Assembly: GCF_900200035.1 (NCBI RefSeq) | Contig: NZ_FZTC01000034.1 | Location: forward strand, 124,001 to 188,000 | DNA from: Klebsiella grimontii | GTDB lineage: Bacteria; Pseudomonadota; Gammaproteobacteria; Enterobacterales; Enterobacteriaceae | DNA length: 64,000 bases | Direction: 5' to 3' | Shown: positions 1 to 9,147 of the stretch, one piece after another | Numbering within the stretch: position 1 is the stretch's first letter | How the letters are laid out: the number at the start of each line of letters is the position of its first letter | The notes under the pieces: generated by a model | The model's database searches: none | What the model was told of the DNA's origin: nothing | Seen by the model: only the letters and a program-made list of their open reading frames with translations | Position numbers and translations under genes: made by a program

Positions 1-40
1 AAAAAAACGCGCCCCGGTGTTATCAACGGGGCGCGTTTTT
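1..40 (-). terminator. rho-independent terminator of speC
   Basis: A GC-rich perfect stem (acgcgcccc pairing with ggggcgcgt) encloses a loop of about 12 bases. A run of A on the left becomes the U-tract of the minus-strand transcript. It directly follows the speC stop codon. T residues on the other side mean it could also work in the plus direction. Confidence 0.9.
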
Positions 41-2178
41 TATGCTTTCAGCACATAGCCATATAGCCGCTTAATGCCGTCAGGGTCCGTTTCGCTGTAG
101 ACCCCCTGGAGCTCCGGCGAGAAGCCCGGCAGCATATTGACGCCTTCCTCCAGCGCCAGGAAATAGCGCAGCACCGCCCCGCCCCAGATCTCTCCGGGCA
201 CGACGCACAGCACGCCCGGTGGATACGGCAGCGCGCCTTCCGCCGCAATCCGCCCTTCGGCTGCGCTTAAGCGCACCAGCTCAACGTTACCGCGAATAAA
301 CTCGCGGTTGGCGTCCTGCGGGTTCATCACCGCCCGCGGGAAGCTCTTCTTGCGAAACATCTCTTTTTGCAAATCCTTCACGTCAAAGCTGACGTACAGG
401 TTATGCATTTCCTGGCACAGCTCGCGGATGGTGTAATCCCGATAGCGCACCGGATATTTGTTAAAGATGGTCGGCAGAACGTCGGCCAGCGGGGTATCGG
501 ATTCAATATGCTGCTCAAACCGGGCGAGCATCGCCACCAGCTGCGCCAGCTTCTCCGCGCTCTCTGCGGGCGTCAGCAGGAACAGAATGGAGTTCAGATC
601 GCACTTCTCCGGCACGATGCCGTTTTCGCGCAGATAGTGCGCGAGGATGGTCGCCGGAATGCCAAAATCGGTATATTTCCCGCTCTCGGCGTCGATCCCC
701 GGCGTCGTCAGCAGCAGTTTGCAGGGGTCAACGAAGTACTGATCGCTGGCATAACCTTCAAAGCCGTGCCAGCGCGCGCCCGGCTCAAAGCTAAAGAAAC
801 GCCGTTCGCGGGCGATGGCTTCGGTAGGATGATCCTGCCACGGACGCCCCGCCACCACCGGCGGAATAAACGGCTGGATCATTTTGCAGTTGGCGATAAT
901 CGCCTTGCGCGCTTCGATACCCAGCGCCACGCACTCCGCCCACAGGCGGCGCCCGCTCTCGCCTTCGTGAATTTTGGCATTCACGTCCAGGGCGGCGAAC
1001 AGCGGATAAAACGGGCTGGTCGAGGCGTGCAACATAAAGGCGTTGTTCAGCCGCTTATGCGGGCAAAAACGTTCCTGTCCGCGCAGATGATTGTCTTTTT
1101 TGTGGATCTGCGACGTTTGCGAAAAACCGGCCTGCTGTTTATGCACCGACTGCGTAACAAAAATGCCCGGGTCATCCGGCGTCAGGTCCAGCAGCAGCGG
1201 CGAACAGTCGGCCATCATCGGGATAAACTGCTCGTAGCCGACCCAGGCCGAGTCAAACAGGATGTAGTCGCACAGGCTGCCGATTTTATCGACCACCTGG
1301 CGGGCGTTGTATACCGTCCCATCATAAGTCCCGAGCTGGATCACCGCGAGGCGGAACGGGCGCGGCATATCAGCTTTTTCCGGCGCCGTCTCGCGAATCA
1401 GATCGCGCAGGTATTTTTCATCGAAGCAGCGATCGTCAATCCCGCCGATAAAACCGAACGGGTTGCGCGATGCTTCGAGATAGATCGGCGTCGCGCCTGC
1501 CTGAATCAGCGCCCCATGATGATTGGATTTATGGTTATTGCGATCAAACAGCACCAGATCGCCGCGCGTCAGCAGCGCGTTGGTGACGACTTTGTTCGCC
1601 GCCGAGGTGCCGTTAAGGACAAAATAGGTTTTATCGGCGTTGAACACTTTCGCCGCGAACTTTTGCGCGTGTTTGGCAGACCCTTCATGAATCAGCAGAT
1701 CGCCAAGCTTAACGTCGGCGTTGCACATGTCGGCGCGAAAGACGTTTTCGCCAAAGAAGTCAAAGAACTGCCGTCCCGCCGGATGCTTCTTAAAGAAGGC
1801 GCCGTGCTGATGGCCCGGACACGCGAAGGTGCTGTTATCCATCTCAACGTATTGGGTCAGCGTATCGAAGAACGGCGGTAGCAGATTCTCTTCGTAGCCG
1901 CAGGCGGCGGCTTCCAGTTCGAGCCACTCCTGCTCTTTGCCGCTAACGATCGCCATGACGCCCTGCGGTTTTTCGTGGTCAGCTTCACTGAACAGATAAA
2001 CCGGCAGGTTGAACCCGGTGCGTTTCAGCAACGCAAGGATGCCGCTGCGGCTGTCCGCTACGGTAATGACGACTGCCGCCACATCGGTAAAATCGGTACT
2101 GTCCAGGGCCACCACGCGACGATGGGTGGACAGGCGGGATACCAGCTCGCGGCTGGCGGCAATGTGCATTGATTTCAT
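40..2178 (-). CDS. speC: constitutive ornithine decarboxylase SpeC
   Basis: PLP-dependent decarboxylase that converts ornithine to putrescine, the first step of polyamine synthesis, in the cytoplasm. The protein matches remembered E. coli SpeC along its whole length: wing domain at the N-terminus, then the PLP domain with the PLP-lysine motif SVHKQQAGFSQTSQIH, then the C-terminal Orn/Lys/Arg decarboxylase domain ending GYVLKA. The start is set at the ATG giving MKSMHIAAS, the E. coli start, for 712 residues. An in-frame upstream extension of 21 residues to position 2241 has no family counterpart. No strong Shine-Dalgarno is visible at the chosen ATG. A strong terminator follows. Confidence 0.97.
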   Translation of the reverse strand: MKSMHIAASRELVSRLSTHRRVVALDSTDFTDVAAVVITVADSRSGILALLKRTGFNLPVYLFSEADHEKPQGVMAIVSGKEQEWLELEAAACGYEENLLPPFFDTLTQYVEMDNSTFACPGHQHGAFFKKHPAGRQFFDFFGENVFRADMCNADVKLGDLLIHEGSAKHAQKFAAKVFNADKTYFVLNGTSAANKVVTNALLTRGDLVLFDRNNHKSNHHGALIQAGATPIYLEASRNPFGFIGGIDDRCFDEKYLRDLIRETAPEKADMPRPFRLAVIQLGTYDGTVYNARQVVDKIGSLCDYILFDSAWVGYEQFIPMMADCSPLLLDLTPDDPGIFVTQSVHKQQAGFSQTSQIHKKDNHLRGQERFCPHKRLNNAFMLHASTSPFYPLFAALDVNAKIHEGESGRRLWAECVALGIEARKAIIANCKMIQPFIPPVVAGRPWQDHPTEAIARERRFFSFEPGARWHGFEGYASDQYFVDPCKLLLTTPGIDAESGKYTDFGIPATILAHYLRENGIVPEKCDLNSILFLLTPAESAEKLAQLVAMLARFEQHIESDTPLADVLPTIFNKYPVRYRDYTIRELCQEMHNLYVSFDVKDLQKEMFRKKSFPRAVMNPQDANREFIRGNVELVRLSAAEGRIAAEGALPYPPGVLCVVPGEIWGGAVLRYFLALEEGVNMLPGFSPELQGVYSETDPDGIKRLYGYVLKA

Positions 2179-2615
2179 GAGCGCGAATACCCGTTTCCGG
2201 AGAGTAAAAGGCTTAGGCCAGGGCATCTGTGCTCTGGCCAACGAACTGTCAGGGTCTGGCTGGATCCCAGCTCCGACCGCCAGACATCAGTAAAAGCAGA
2301 CCGCGTCCGATCTTACTGTTGTCCTGCAGTGAGCCTGCGTTACGCTCACCGCATGGCGGGCAGAAGTTGCAGAGTAAGGGTAGCAAGACGAGGCTGCCTG
2401 CGCATCTGTACGCAGCGGCAACGGCGATGTAGCGGCGATGTCGTCATCACGGCGGCCTCATTCAGGAGAGGAGAAAATTCGCGCAATCATGTCACCTTTA
2501 AATCTACCGCGCAAGATGAATTACGTATGCAGCCACACCACGGATGCGCAAGCCTTTTTGCCCGTTTGGCGTCATAATAATGCAGTCATTAGGGATAATT
2601 AACAGGAGTCATGCT
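2179..2615. other. divergent intergenic region between speC and yqgA
   Basis: 437 bases upstream of both divergent genes, presumably holding both promoters. I see no convincing gene; short readable frames here have no family resemblance. A small inverted repeat (gtgagc/gctcac) lies near 2330-2352. I could not assign -35/-10 boxes with confidence. Confidence 0.4.
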
Positions 2616-3332
2616 GTGGTTACAGGGCCATTTATTAACGCCGGCGCGGTCCTTTTGGGCGGCGTGCTCGGCGCGCTTTTAAGTCAAAGATTGCCGGAAC
2701 GGATTCGGACATCGATGACCTCTATTTTTGGCCTGGCGTCGTTAGGCATCGGCATTCTGCTGGTGATCAAATGCGCCAACCTGCCGGTGATGGTGCTTTC
2801 AACGCTGGTGGGCGCGCTGCTCGGCGAAGTGTGCAACATGGAGAAAGGCATTAATACGCTGGTCAGTAAGCTCCAGCAGCTGCTTTCGCCCAAAAAGGGG
2901 CAGAAAAAGGTCTCAGCGCATGAGTCCTATATTCAAAGCTACGTCGCGATTATCGTGCTGTTCTGCGCCAGCGGAACCGGGATTTTCGGCGCGATGCGCG
3001 AAGGGATGACCGGCGACGCCAGCATTCTTATCGCCAAAGCGTTTCTCGACTTCTTTACCGCCACCATCTTCGCCTGCACCCTGGGGCTGGCGGTCTCGGC
3101 CATTTGCGTACCGATGCTGGCCATCCAGCTGGCGCTGGCGGCCTGCGCGTCGCTGATTATGCCGTTAACCACGCCGATGATGATGGCGGATTTCACCGCC
3201 GTCGGCGGCATGTTGCTGGTCGCAACTGGTCTGCGCATTTGCGGAATTAAAATGTTCGCAGTGGTGAATATGCTGCCGGCCCTGGTGCTGGCGATGCCGA
3301 TTTCAGTGGCCTGGACGGCGTTTTTCGCCTGA
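2616..3332 (+). CDS. yqgA: DUF554 inner-membrane protein YqgA
   Basis: Hydrophobic inner-membrane protein of the DUF554 family, function unknown. The sequence is close to E. coli YqgA throughout (MVTGPFINAGAVLLGG..., GTGIFGAMREGMTGD, ADFTAVGGMLLVATGLRI) and has several predicted membrane segments. The start is the GTG at 2616, 7 bases after an AGGAG at 2604-2608. It yields MVTGPFINAG, matching the E. coli N-terminus, for 238 residues. The in-frame ATG at 2544 is upstream of this ribosome site and unlikely. Its adjacency to speC and to tRNA-Phe is consistent with backbone synteny. Confidence 0.93.
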   Translation: MVTGPFINAGAVLLGGVLGALLSQRLPERIRTSMTSIFGLASLGIGILLVIKCANLPVMVLSTLVGALLGEVCNMEKGINTLVSKLQQLLSPKKGQKKVSAHESYIQSYVAIIVLFCASGTGIFGAMREGMTGDASILIAKAFLDFFTATIFACTLGLAVSAICVPMLAIQLALAACASLIMPLTTPMMMADFTAVGGMLLVATGLRICGIKMFAVVNMLPALVLAMPISVAWTAFFA

Positions 3333-3398
3333 AGATGCGTGCTTTTGACGCAATCTGGTGATAGATTGTTCAGTCTGCTGCGAAACAGATAAATTTCG

Positions 3399-3427
3399 TT
3401 GACGAGGTGCGGTGAATCAGGTTTAAT
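3399..3427 (+). promoter_or_regulatory. sigma-70 promoter of tRNA-Phe
   Basis: TTGACG (-35, 3399-3404) and TTTAAT (-10, 3422-3427) are separated by 17 bases. The -10 ends 10 bases before the mature tRNA 5' end. The discriminator is GC-rich, as in stringently controlled stable-RNA promoters. Confidence 0.75.
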
Positions 3428-3437
3428 GCGCCCCGTT

Positions 3438-3513
3438 GCCCGGATAGCTCAGTCGGTAGAGCAGGGGATTGAAAATCCCCGTGTCCTTGGTTCGATTCCG
3501 AGTCCGGGCACCA
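3438..3513 (+). tRNA. pheV: tRNA-Phe (GAA anticodon), island integration site
   Basis: 76 bases starting GCCCGGAUAGCUCAG and ending with an encoded CCA. The anticodon loop reads UUGAAAA with anticodon GAA, and the T-arm is GGUUCGAUUCC. The sequence matches enteric tRNA-Phe as I recall it. Position next to yqgA matches the E. coli pheV locus. Its 3' end is the left half of the direct repeat that bounds the island. Confidence 0.98.
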
Positions 3514-3516
3514 CTA
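3494..3516. repeat. attL: 23-bp tRNA-Phe 3' end direct repeat
   Basis: The last 20 bases of tRNA-Phe plus CTA are repeated exactly at 42738-42760. A tyrosine integrase gene lies 200 bases inside this copy. This is the standard arrangement for integration into a tRNA gene. Confidence 0.92.
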
Positions 3517-3709
3517 ATTTGCATCAAAGCACGCTGGTTAAGAGATGAGATCCTTAACGGGCGGTAAATGCAGGGGCCTGTCATACGGAATGTCCTCCGG
3601 TGTTTGCAAGAGCGTTTGCACTGGTTGATATCCAGAACTTGTCCCTCAAGATGGGGAACCTGTTCGAGCAGGTTCCCTTCTCTCGATCACCGTTAATCAT
3701 CCCAGTCAA
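3517..3709. other. island left edge between attL and integrase
   Basis: No gene is visible. A hairpin (gggaacctg / caggttccc, 3654-3677) lies just past the integrase stop and may end its transcript, but lacks a clear U-tract. This stretch should also contain arm-type recombinase sites; none is recognisable by eye. Confidence 0.4.
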
Positions 3710-4720
3710 CTACGCTTGTGTCAACAGGTGTAAGTTTCTTTCGCCCGTAACGTCTGTGTGAAGTGACAGCTCAGCTTCGAGCGTTTTTCCAACGATATCC
3801 ATCTTCAGCTCCACATATTCCATGGTCGTACTGACACTCCGGTGCCCCAGCAGGTCCTTTACCAGCTGAAGATTTCGTTCTGGTGATTTCATCAGTTCCG
3901 TCGCCAGCGTATGGCGAAAACGATGTGGCGACACGGTAAAACCACACTCTTTCGACAGACGCCGGAAAAAAGATCGGATCTTCTGATGGACCTTAGCAGC
4001 ATCCCATTCCACATGACGCTTAAGAAGAATTCTGTTCACATCAAACAGATAGTCTCCGTTTCCGGCCCCCAGTTCCGTTGATTTTTCTATCAGGTGATGC
4101 AACCGGGGCTTTAACGCACTGACAATCGGAACCCGCCACTCACGGTGTGTCTTACTGCCCTCCAGACAGAGTTCCAGACACCCTTCATTAAGATTGATGT
4201 CTCCCAGCCGGATATGCAGCAGCTGATTTAGCCGCATTCCCGTATATCTGAATGCATCCAGAACCGTCAGCCAGTACCACGCTGGCCAGAGCGCATTACG
4301 TCCGCCCCTGATACCGCGCCCTGTCCGTTCAGCCTCTTCAAATTGCTGCATGACAAGATAAACACGAATCAGCTGCGATCGTGTCAGCGTTTTTTTCTTC
4401 CTTGTATCCCGCTGAACATTGCTTTTATTGAAGGGATTTTTCCCCGAAGGAAGGATTTCATGTTCCATCCCGTAATTATACAGCGCCCGCAAGTGTGCAA
4501 TTTTGTTGTTCCATGTCTGAGCCGATTGTTGTTTCTCCTGAAGGAGATAACGCCGCCACTGCAGTACCTGGCGGTGCGTAATTTGCGCAGGCAGGGTATC
4601 ACCAGAATAACGCCTGAACCCTCTGACAACCTTGTTATAACTCCATTCGGTAGCGGGTCTCAGCCGGTGAGCAAAAAAATATTCTTCAAGCAGTTCATCC
4701 CAGGTTATTTCATTACGCAT
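3710..4720 (-). CDS. tyrosine recombinase / island integrase
   Basis: Site-specific tyrosine recombinase likely responsible for inserting and excising this island at tRNA-Phe. From the ATG at 4720 it has 336 residues: an N-terminal SAM-like core-binding domain (about 1-100) and a C-terminal catalytic domain. Visible catalytic residues are R163 (RYTGMR), K190 (GSKTHREWRVP), H266 and R269 (HRFRHT), H293 (LLGHRSVSTT) and Tyr302 (MEYVE), so the active site looks complete. The ATG follows GGGAGA by about 8 bases; the longer reading from a TTG at 4744 is less likely. It is smaller and more XerC/D-like than P4-type island integrases. With the next two genes it resembles the integrase end of SPI-7-type ICEs, which also use tRNA-Phe. 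Confidence 0.88.
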   Translation of the reverse strand: MRNEITWDELLEEYFFAHRLRPATEWSYNKVVRGFRRYSGDTLPAQITHRQVLQWRRYLLQEKQQSAQTWNNKIAHLRALYNYGMEHEILPSGKNPFNKSNVQRDTRKKKTLTRSQLIRVYLVMQQFEEAERTGRGIRGGRNALWPAWYWLTVLDAFRYTGMRLNQLLHIRLGDINLNEGCLELCLEGSKTHREWRVPIVSALKPRLHHLIEKSTELGAGNGDYLFDVNRILLKRHVEWDAAKVHQKIRSFFRRLSKECGFTVSPHRFRHTLATELMKSPERNLQLVKDLLGHRSVSTTMEYVELKMDIVGKTLEAELSLHTDVTGERNLHLLTQA

Positions 4721-4780
4721 CTTATTCTTCTCCCAAAAAACCAAAACAGATCCCTGTAGAGATCCCTGTGTGTATCTTCC

Positions 4781-6364
4781 TTATGGAAAGAAAAGGAGCT
4801 TGCTGTCCTCCGGAGGTCTCACTCCTTTCAGACGGGCAGCTTTGATAAGATAACCATTAACCCTGCTGAACCGTCCCTGTTTATCTTCTGAGCAGTACAG
4901 TTTCGCCCGGGTAAAACGCTCTCCTTTGCGAACACGATGTAGCTGGAGTTTTTCAAACGACGTCTGAATCTGCTCCCTGTGACTGTCACTTCCGGTATCT
5001 TTCAGAAATAGAAAGAAAATATCCGGCACCAGAAGGTAAATAAAACCGGCAACGGAATGCACCCGTGAATCAGGCTGGTTGACGGTGATCCTGCCGGATG
5101 CCATGCCGTCAGACAGCCAGGCGAGAAAATCCTCGCCCGACCGTGGGGCATCAGCACCGGCATTAATCGGGTGGCACGGCTCTCCCGGTGTACCAGATAA
5201 CAGACAATCAGCACCGGTATTGATGTACCGGGAGATGTCTTCCGTCTCAACAGGCTCATCAGGTACGTCATTCCCGACGGGCACCACGGTTTCATCCGGC
5301 ACTATAGCGGCTGGCGTATTCACATCGGCGTCATCCGTAACCTCAGCATCCGATACTGCGGAAAAAAGACTGAGCAGCATATCGGCATCCCCCTGGCTCG
5401 GGCTGCCGTTAGCCTGTTCTTCCGGCGGATCAACTCTACTCATTCCGTTCAGCGGTGGCTGACAGTCCCCGCCACCGGTATCGTTCAGAGACGTCATCAG
5501 TTCCGAAGCAACGAGTGTCAACGTAGATGAAGTTAAGTTATCGTCCGTCTGAACAGATAACATGCCGTCCGGCGGAGTCACCGAATCTGGCGGCGCACTT
5601 ACCATAGAAGATTCACCTGTCTCCTTCCGGAGCGCCGGTGAGTCAACCTTCTCAGCGGCCTGGTCGAGCAACATCCTGATAAGAGGCATATCTGGAGAAC
5701 CATTGTGGAATGCACAGGCAAGACTTAGCAGCGCCCCGAAGTTACCTGAAAGCCAGTTTATCGCTTCTGCGGGCATCAGTTGACCGGCGGCCAGCGCCGC
5801 CAGAGCAGAAGCATCATGAGCGTTCAGGGGAGAAGAACGAAATCGGAAGCGATAAGGCGCATCCGGCACAGATATGCCCGGTTGCCAGTTAACGCCGCCG
5901 GTGGTTTCGCCTTCAATACAGGCCAGTAACGGCAGGTGATAACACAACGCAGCCCAGAAAATAACAGCCTGCCAGATAACGCCCTGAGCGGCCTGTTCTT
6001 CCGGTGCCGCGCCTGGCGGAAACATATACCCCCGGGCAAGCCTGACAGCATAGGCGGTAAAACGCAGGCTTAAATCACCAAATCCCCCGGCATAAGCCCA
6101 CCGGCCATCAGGTGCCGCCGGCACGTTCTGGGCCCGTTCAAGCAGGAGGTGCACAGGAGCCAGATAAAGTCGCTCATATACTTCGCCCGACAGCGCATTA
6201 TTTTCCCGGATTTTCTGCAGGGCATCCTGGCGTAATGCGCTGATGGTCAACTCTTCAGCTTTAACCGGAGAGAAATACCCCATTGGTGCCGAAACAGGGT
6301 GTTTGCCGGAGGACTCTGTGATAGCCGGCGTACCGGACAAAAACGTTTTGATTTTATTTAACAT
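4781..6364 (-). CDS. TraI_2 (MOBH relaxase-like) domain protein, motif-degenerate
   Basis: 527 residues. Residues about 30-240 follow the layout of the TraI_2 domain of ICE relaxases (MGYFSPVKAEEL..., VHLLLERAQNVPA, then an AGGF segment). MOBH relaxases carry a histidine-rich motif of HHxxxGGLxxHT type; here residues 88-101 read RWAYAGGFGDLSLR, with no histidines. The middle (about 245-420) is Asp/Thr/Pro-rich and probably a linker. The C-terminal 110 residues (from about DFLAWLSDGM) resemble the C-terminal TraI_2 domain with its winged-helix look. Start ATG overlaps the helicase stop by 7 bases, so the two are translationally linked. No mating-pair genes are present. A DNA-processing role in island excision is inference. 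Confidence 0.7.
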   Translation of the reverse strand: MLNKIKTFLSGTPAITESSGKHPVSAPMGYFSPVKAEELTISALRQDALQKIRENNALSGEVYERLYLAPVHLLLERAQNVPAAPDGRWAYAGGFGDLSLRFTAYAVRLARGYMFPPGAAPEEQAAQGVIWQAVIFWAALCYHLPLLACIEGETTGGVNWQPGISVPDAPYRFRFRSSPLNAHDASALAALAAGQLMPAEAINWLSGNFGALLSLACAFHNGSPDMPLIRMLLDQAAEKVDSPALRKETGESSMVSAPPDSVTPPDGMLSVQTDDNLTSSTLTLVASELMTSLNDTGGGDCQPPLNGMSRVDPPEEQANGSPSQGDADMLLSLFSAVSDAEVTDDADVNTPAAIVPDETVVPVGNDVPDEPVETEDISRYINTGADCLLSGTPGEPCHPINAGADAPRSGEDFLAWLSDGMASGRITVNQPDSRVHSVAGFIYLLVPDIFFLFLKDTGSDSHREQIQTSFEKLQLHRVRKGERFTRAKLYCSEDKQGRFSRVNGYLIKAARLKGVRPPEDSKLLFFP

Positions 6365-7842
6365 GGGACAATCGCTTCTCCCCCATCCTTCTGAACATCA
6401 TCCGTTGCAGATTGTTCGCAATCTTTCTGCTCTTCACCAGCCTTCAGGCACTGCATCAGCTCATTCAGCACCAAGGTCTTACGGGCACGGGTCACGGCCA
6501 CATACAGCAGGTTTGTTTCGTCCTGTCGTTCTTCGGCAGAGAGCAGCGGGTCGGTGATATCACAAAAATCCTCATTCAGAACGACAACTTCCCATTCCAG
6601 CCCCTTACTACGATGCGCAGTAGACACGGTGACCTGCGCATCCTTTTCATGCGTCACAACCTGCCGACGCATGATGGCCAACTTCTGTGGCAACGGAAAA
6701 TACTCATCAAGCAACCGGATGGCCTGACTCATCTCCACATCCTGTGTCGCTTTCGCAATGGAGCAATATTCCTCAAAGTCCCGATAATCCTGGCGGAGAC
6801 GGGGGGACTGCATCCGTTCAGGCATATCGGCAGAGAACCAGTAAAGGTCTTCCAGCTCTTCCGTTTTGTACCCTTCAATTCCGCCCACCCAGAAGACTTT
6901 TTTGTCCTGCAGGCTGGCAGAGAGCGCGGCACCAATGACACCGGATACCGTCCGGCTGAGAACGGAGTAATGAGGAACGTCAGCAGACAGATGAGCAACC
7001 ACTTCATCATCCCCACCGCTGCCGGTGACTTTCATCTCCTCTCCGGACATGACCAGCAGCATGTTCGCCATTTCTGCGACCGCAGGGCCAAACCGGAAGC
7101 TGGTCGTCAGCCACAGCCGATCGGCCTGTTCCAGCCGGGGAGAACTGAGCGCATTATCAGCCCCCCGGAAGCGATATATCTGCTGGTAGCGATCGCCAAC
7201 CAGCACAATCCGACAGGGCTGACTCAGGACAAAGGCACTGGTGACCTGATTAGCATCCTGGGCTTCATCAAAGAGAATGGTATCCCACTTACTGGCGAGA
7301 TCGGGGCCGGACAGTTGAAAAAGCTTCAGATAAACATCATGCGTGATCGGGAAATCAGATTCGGTACGACTCACCTCATACCAGAGAACCTGTACGGCCC
7401 CCAGAATTTTATCTTCAGAGAGGCTATGACGATCCTCCTCTGCTGGCAGATGGATAATACCAGGTTCCGGTTCAGCACTACAAAGAAACGCATTCAGCCC
7501 CGTCAGCGCCAGGCGCGCCAGCGGCCAGTGCCGAGTGTTTAGCTTCCGGGCCACATCGGTAATACGCAGATTTGCCGTCAACCGGTGCCTGAAATGTCGG
7601 CCGAAATGCGACCAGGCCAGTTGGTGGGAGGTTTTGCACTCAACGTTAAAGGGAAACTTTTGTTCGGCTTCGTCGCGGATGGCTCTGTTGTAGGCAAGGT
7701 ACAACATTTTGCTGTCCGGGTTCGCCTGAGCGAATTGTACCAGTGTGGTGGTTTTACCAGTACCTGCAAACGCATTAACCACAAGCTGATTGCCCTGCCA
7801 TTCGATGATGGCGTTTTGCTCTGGTGTGGTTATCCATGCCAT
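6358..7842 (-). CDS. UvrD/Rep-family superfamily 1 DNA helicase
   Basis: 494-residue ATP-dependent DNA helicase of superfamily 1. Visible motifs: Q-motif region TTPEQNAIIEW, Walker A AFAGTGKTTTLV with K30, motif II LFDEAQDANQ, motif III LVGDRYQQIYRFRGA, motif IV/V region STAHRSKGLEWEVVVLNED, and motif VI LLYVAVTRARKTLVL. All main motifs appear intact. It is shorter than UvrD (about 720) and closer to compact Fbh1-like helicases. The ATG follows GGAGAATTTCA. Its 3' end overlaps the TraI_2-like gene by 7 bases and the integrase lies just beyond, forming a three-gene module. SPI-7-like elements carry similar helicase genes near the integrase. Confidence 0.88.
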   Translation of the reverse strand: MAWITTPEQNAIIEWQGNQLVVNAFAGTGKTTTLVQFAQANPDSKMLYLAYNRAIRDEAEQKFPFNVECKTSHQLAWSHFGRHFRHRLTANLRITDVARKLNTRHWPLARLALTGLNAFLCSAEPEPGIIHLPAEEDRHSLSEDKILGAVQVLWYEVSRTESDFPITHDVYLKLFQLSGPDLASKWDTILFDEAQDANQVTSAFVLSQPCRIVLVGDRYQQIYRFRGADNALSSPRLEQADRLWLTTSFRFGPAVAEMANMLLVMSGEEMKVTGSGGDDEVVAHLSADVPHYSVLSRTVSGVIGAALSASLQDKKVFWVGGIEGYKTEELEDLYWFSADMPERMQSPRLRQDYRDFEEYCSIAKATQDVEMSQAIRLLDEYFPLPQKLAIMRRQVVTHEKDAQVTVSTAHRSKGLEWEVVVLNEDFCDITDPLLSAEERQDETNLLYVAVTRARKTLVLNELMQCLKAGEEQKDCEQSATDDVQKDGGEAIVPC

Positions 7843-8484
7843 TGAAATTCTCCGGGAGAGACAGTGAAAAAACTTACACTGTCATCTGCGGGATACCAGG
7901 AGTGATATAAAACTAGATATTGATTTGAAGAAATAAAAATTCACCCTGAGAACATCGAAAGCTATACACTCAGATGAATATTCCCGGTAGATGTCCGTGA
8001 AGCATTTTTACAGGACGTTCACACAGTTTGTGTGATAGTGATTTACCTACACGTAAACAATCTCTTTCTCTACATTTTGTTAAACCCAAACACGCTATTA
8101 GCACTTCCTGGAGGTTCATAACAGGTGACAGAAATTTCTTCATAAACCTGCTGTATCAGTTACCCAAAGGCAGTGGCCAAATTTCGTGAATCTGCTACAT
8201 CAGTCACCAGTAAGATACATAGGCTGATGGGAGGAATATAATTATCTGTTCCAGTCGAATTTTCATGGCAACCAAGCCAGAAACGCTGAGAATATGATGT
8301 TTTTACGTCAAATAAGAAAGTAACCTGAAGTTATTTAATAGCATAGATAAATAATACATCAAAAAAGTAGCACCCTATCTCCATAAAATTATGCATCATA
8401 AATTCAAACCCTGTACCTTGCCCGCTGCTCAACTCAGGTGAATAAGTATTTTAATAGATTACCCCCAATACCTTCTGGGGCATA
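7843..8484. other. AT-rich intergenic region between helicase and LuxR-type gene
   Basis: About 640 bases with no supported gene. It holds an imperfect direct repeat of about 21 bases (8147-8168 and 8188-8209, both containing ctgctRYatcagtYacc). It also includes a short palindromic patch near 8027-8040. The region probably contains the promoter of the recombination module on the minus strand. Confidence 0.4.
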
Positions 8485-9147
8485 TCAATTGTAAAGCTCC
8501 CGAGTATGAATAATATCTGCAAATCGCTCATAATCAGACAAATATCGCACCGTGGTAACCCGCCCTTTTTTTTTAAATTCTTCATGGCTATTTCTCAGCC
8601 TTACCTCCAGAATATCACGGCAAATTAGGGTGCCCATAGCACTATTACAATAATTCAACCCAAGTTTAGAAATCATTTTTCTTCTCATTGCATACACATG
8701 TTTCTCAGATAATGAAAACTGGGCAGCAACATCAGATAAAGATCGTCCTAACCCAAGCTGAAGGCAAATATCCACAATGCGATCAGATGTTGAGACCCAA
8801 CGAGATTCCTTCTTTGCCATCTCATGTAAAGCACGAATGAATCCAGGCCTTGATATATCCCATGAAATAATTTTGGGAGTAGTACTCATTAATGACTGGA
8901 TACTAACCCTTAATTTCAACATGATAATAAGACGATATTCAGACAGCCCATGCCATTTCATCATCACTCGTAGCATTTTATAATCAGAAATTGCAAACAC
9001 CACGACATCACCAGGCGAAGGCGTAAACTCCCTCAAGTTTTCATCCACGTGAATACTAACTTTCCTGGCAAAACAATTAATTTTATCAAAAATACCATTA
9101 ACCCCTAAAATAAAGTAACTATCATCCGACACAAAATATAAATTCAT
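8485..9147 (-). CDS. LuxR-type HTH regulator with degenerate receiver-like N-terminus (paralog 1 of 4)
   Basis: 220 residues. The N-terminal half begins MNLYFVSDDSYFILGV and looks like a response-regulator receiver fold. At the place of the phosphorylated Asp it reads PSPGDVVVFAISD, so phosphorelay control is unlikely. The C-terminal half carries a LuxR/FixJ-type HTH (RSLSDVAAQFSLSEKHVYAMRRKMISKLGL) followed by the conserved tail NSAMGTLICRDI. It shares VSDDxYF, PGDVVV and LICRDI with three other genes in the island. The closest functional analogues I know are fimbrial regulators of FimW/EcpR type. It is divergent from the ToxR-like gene. Low GC compared with the flanks suggests transfer. Confidence 0.75.
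   Translation of the reverse strand: MNLYFVSDDSYFILGVNGIFDKINCFARKVSIHVDENLREFTPSPGDVVVFAISDYKMLRVMMKWHGLSEYRLIIMLKLRVSIQSLMSTTPKIISWDISRPGFIRALHEMAKKESRWVSTSDRIVDICLQLGLGRSLSDVAAQFSLSEKHVYAMRRKMISKLGLNYCNSAMGTLICRDILEVRLRNSHEEFKKKGRVTTVRYLSDYERFADIIHTRELYN

Noticed and set aside
367..1881. Long plus-strand open frame opposite speC
   Set aside because: Reads as Arg/Gln-rich shadow of the GC-rich speC codons; no ribosome site or family motif.
6412..7542. 376-codon plus-strand frame opposite the helicase
   Set aside because: Antisense to all the helicase motifs; composition typical of a shadow frame.
8485..9147. Calling the LuxR-type genes true two-component response regulators
   Set aside because: The phosphoacceptor Asp is absent in all four and there is no histidine kinase in the window.
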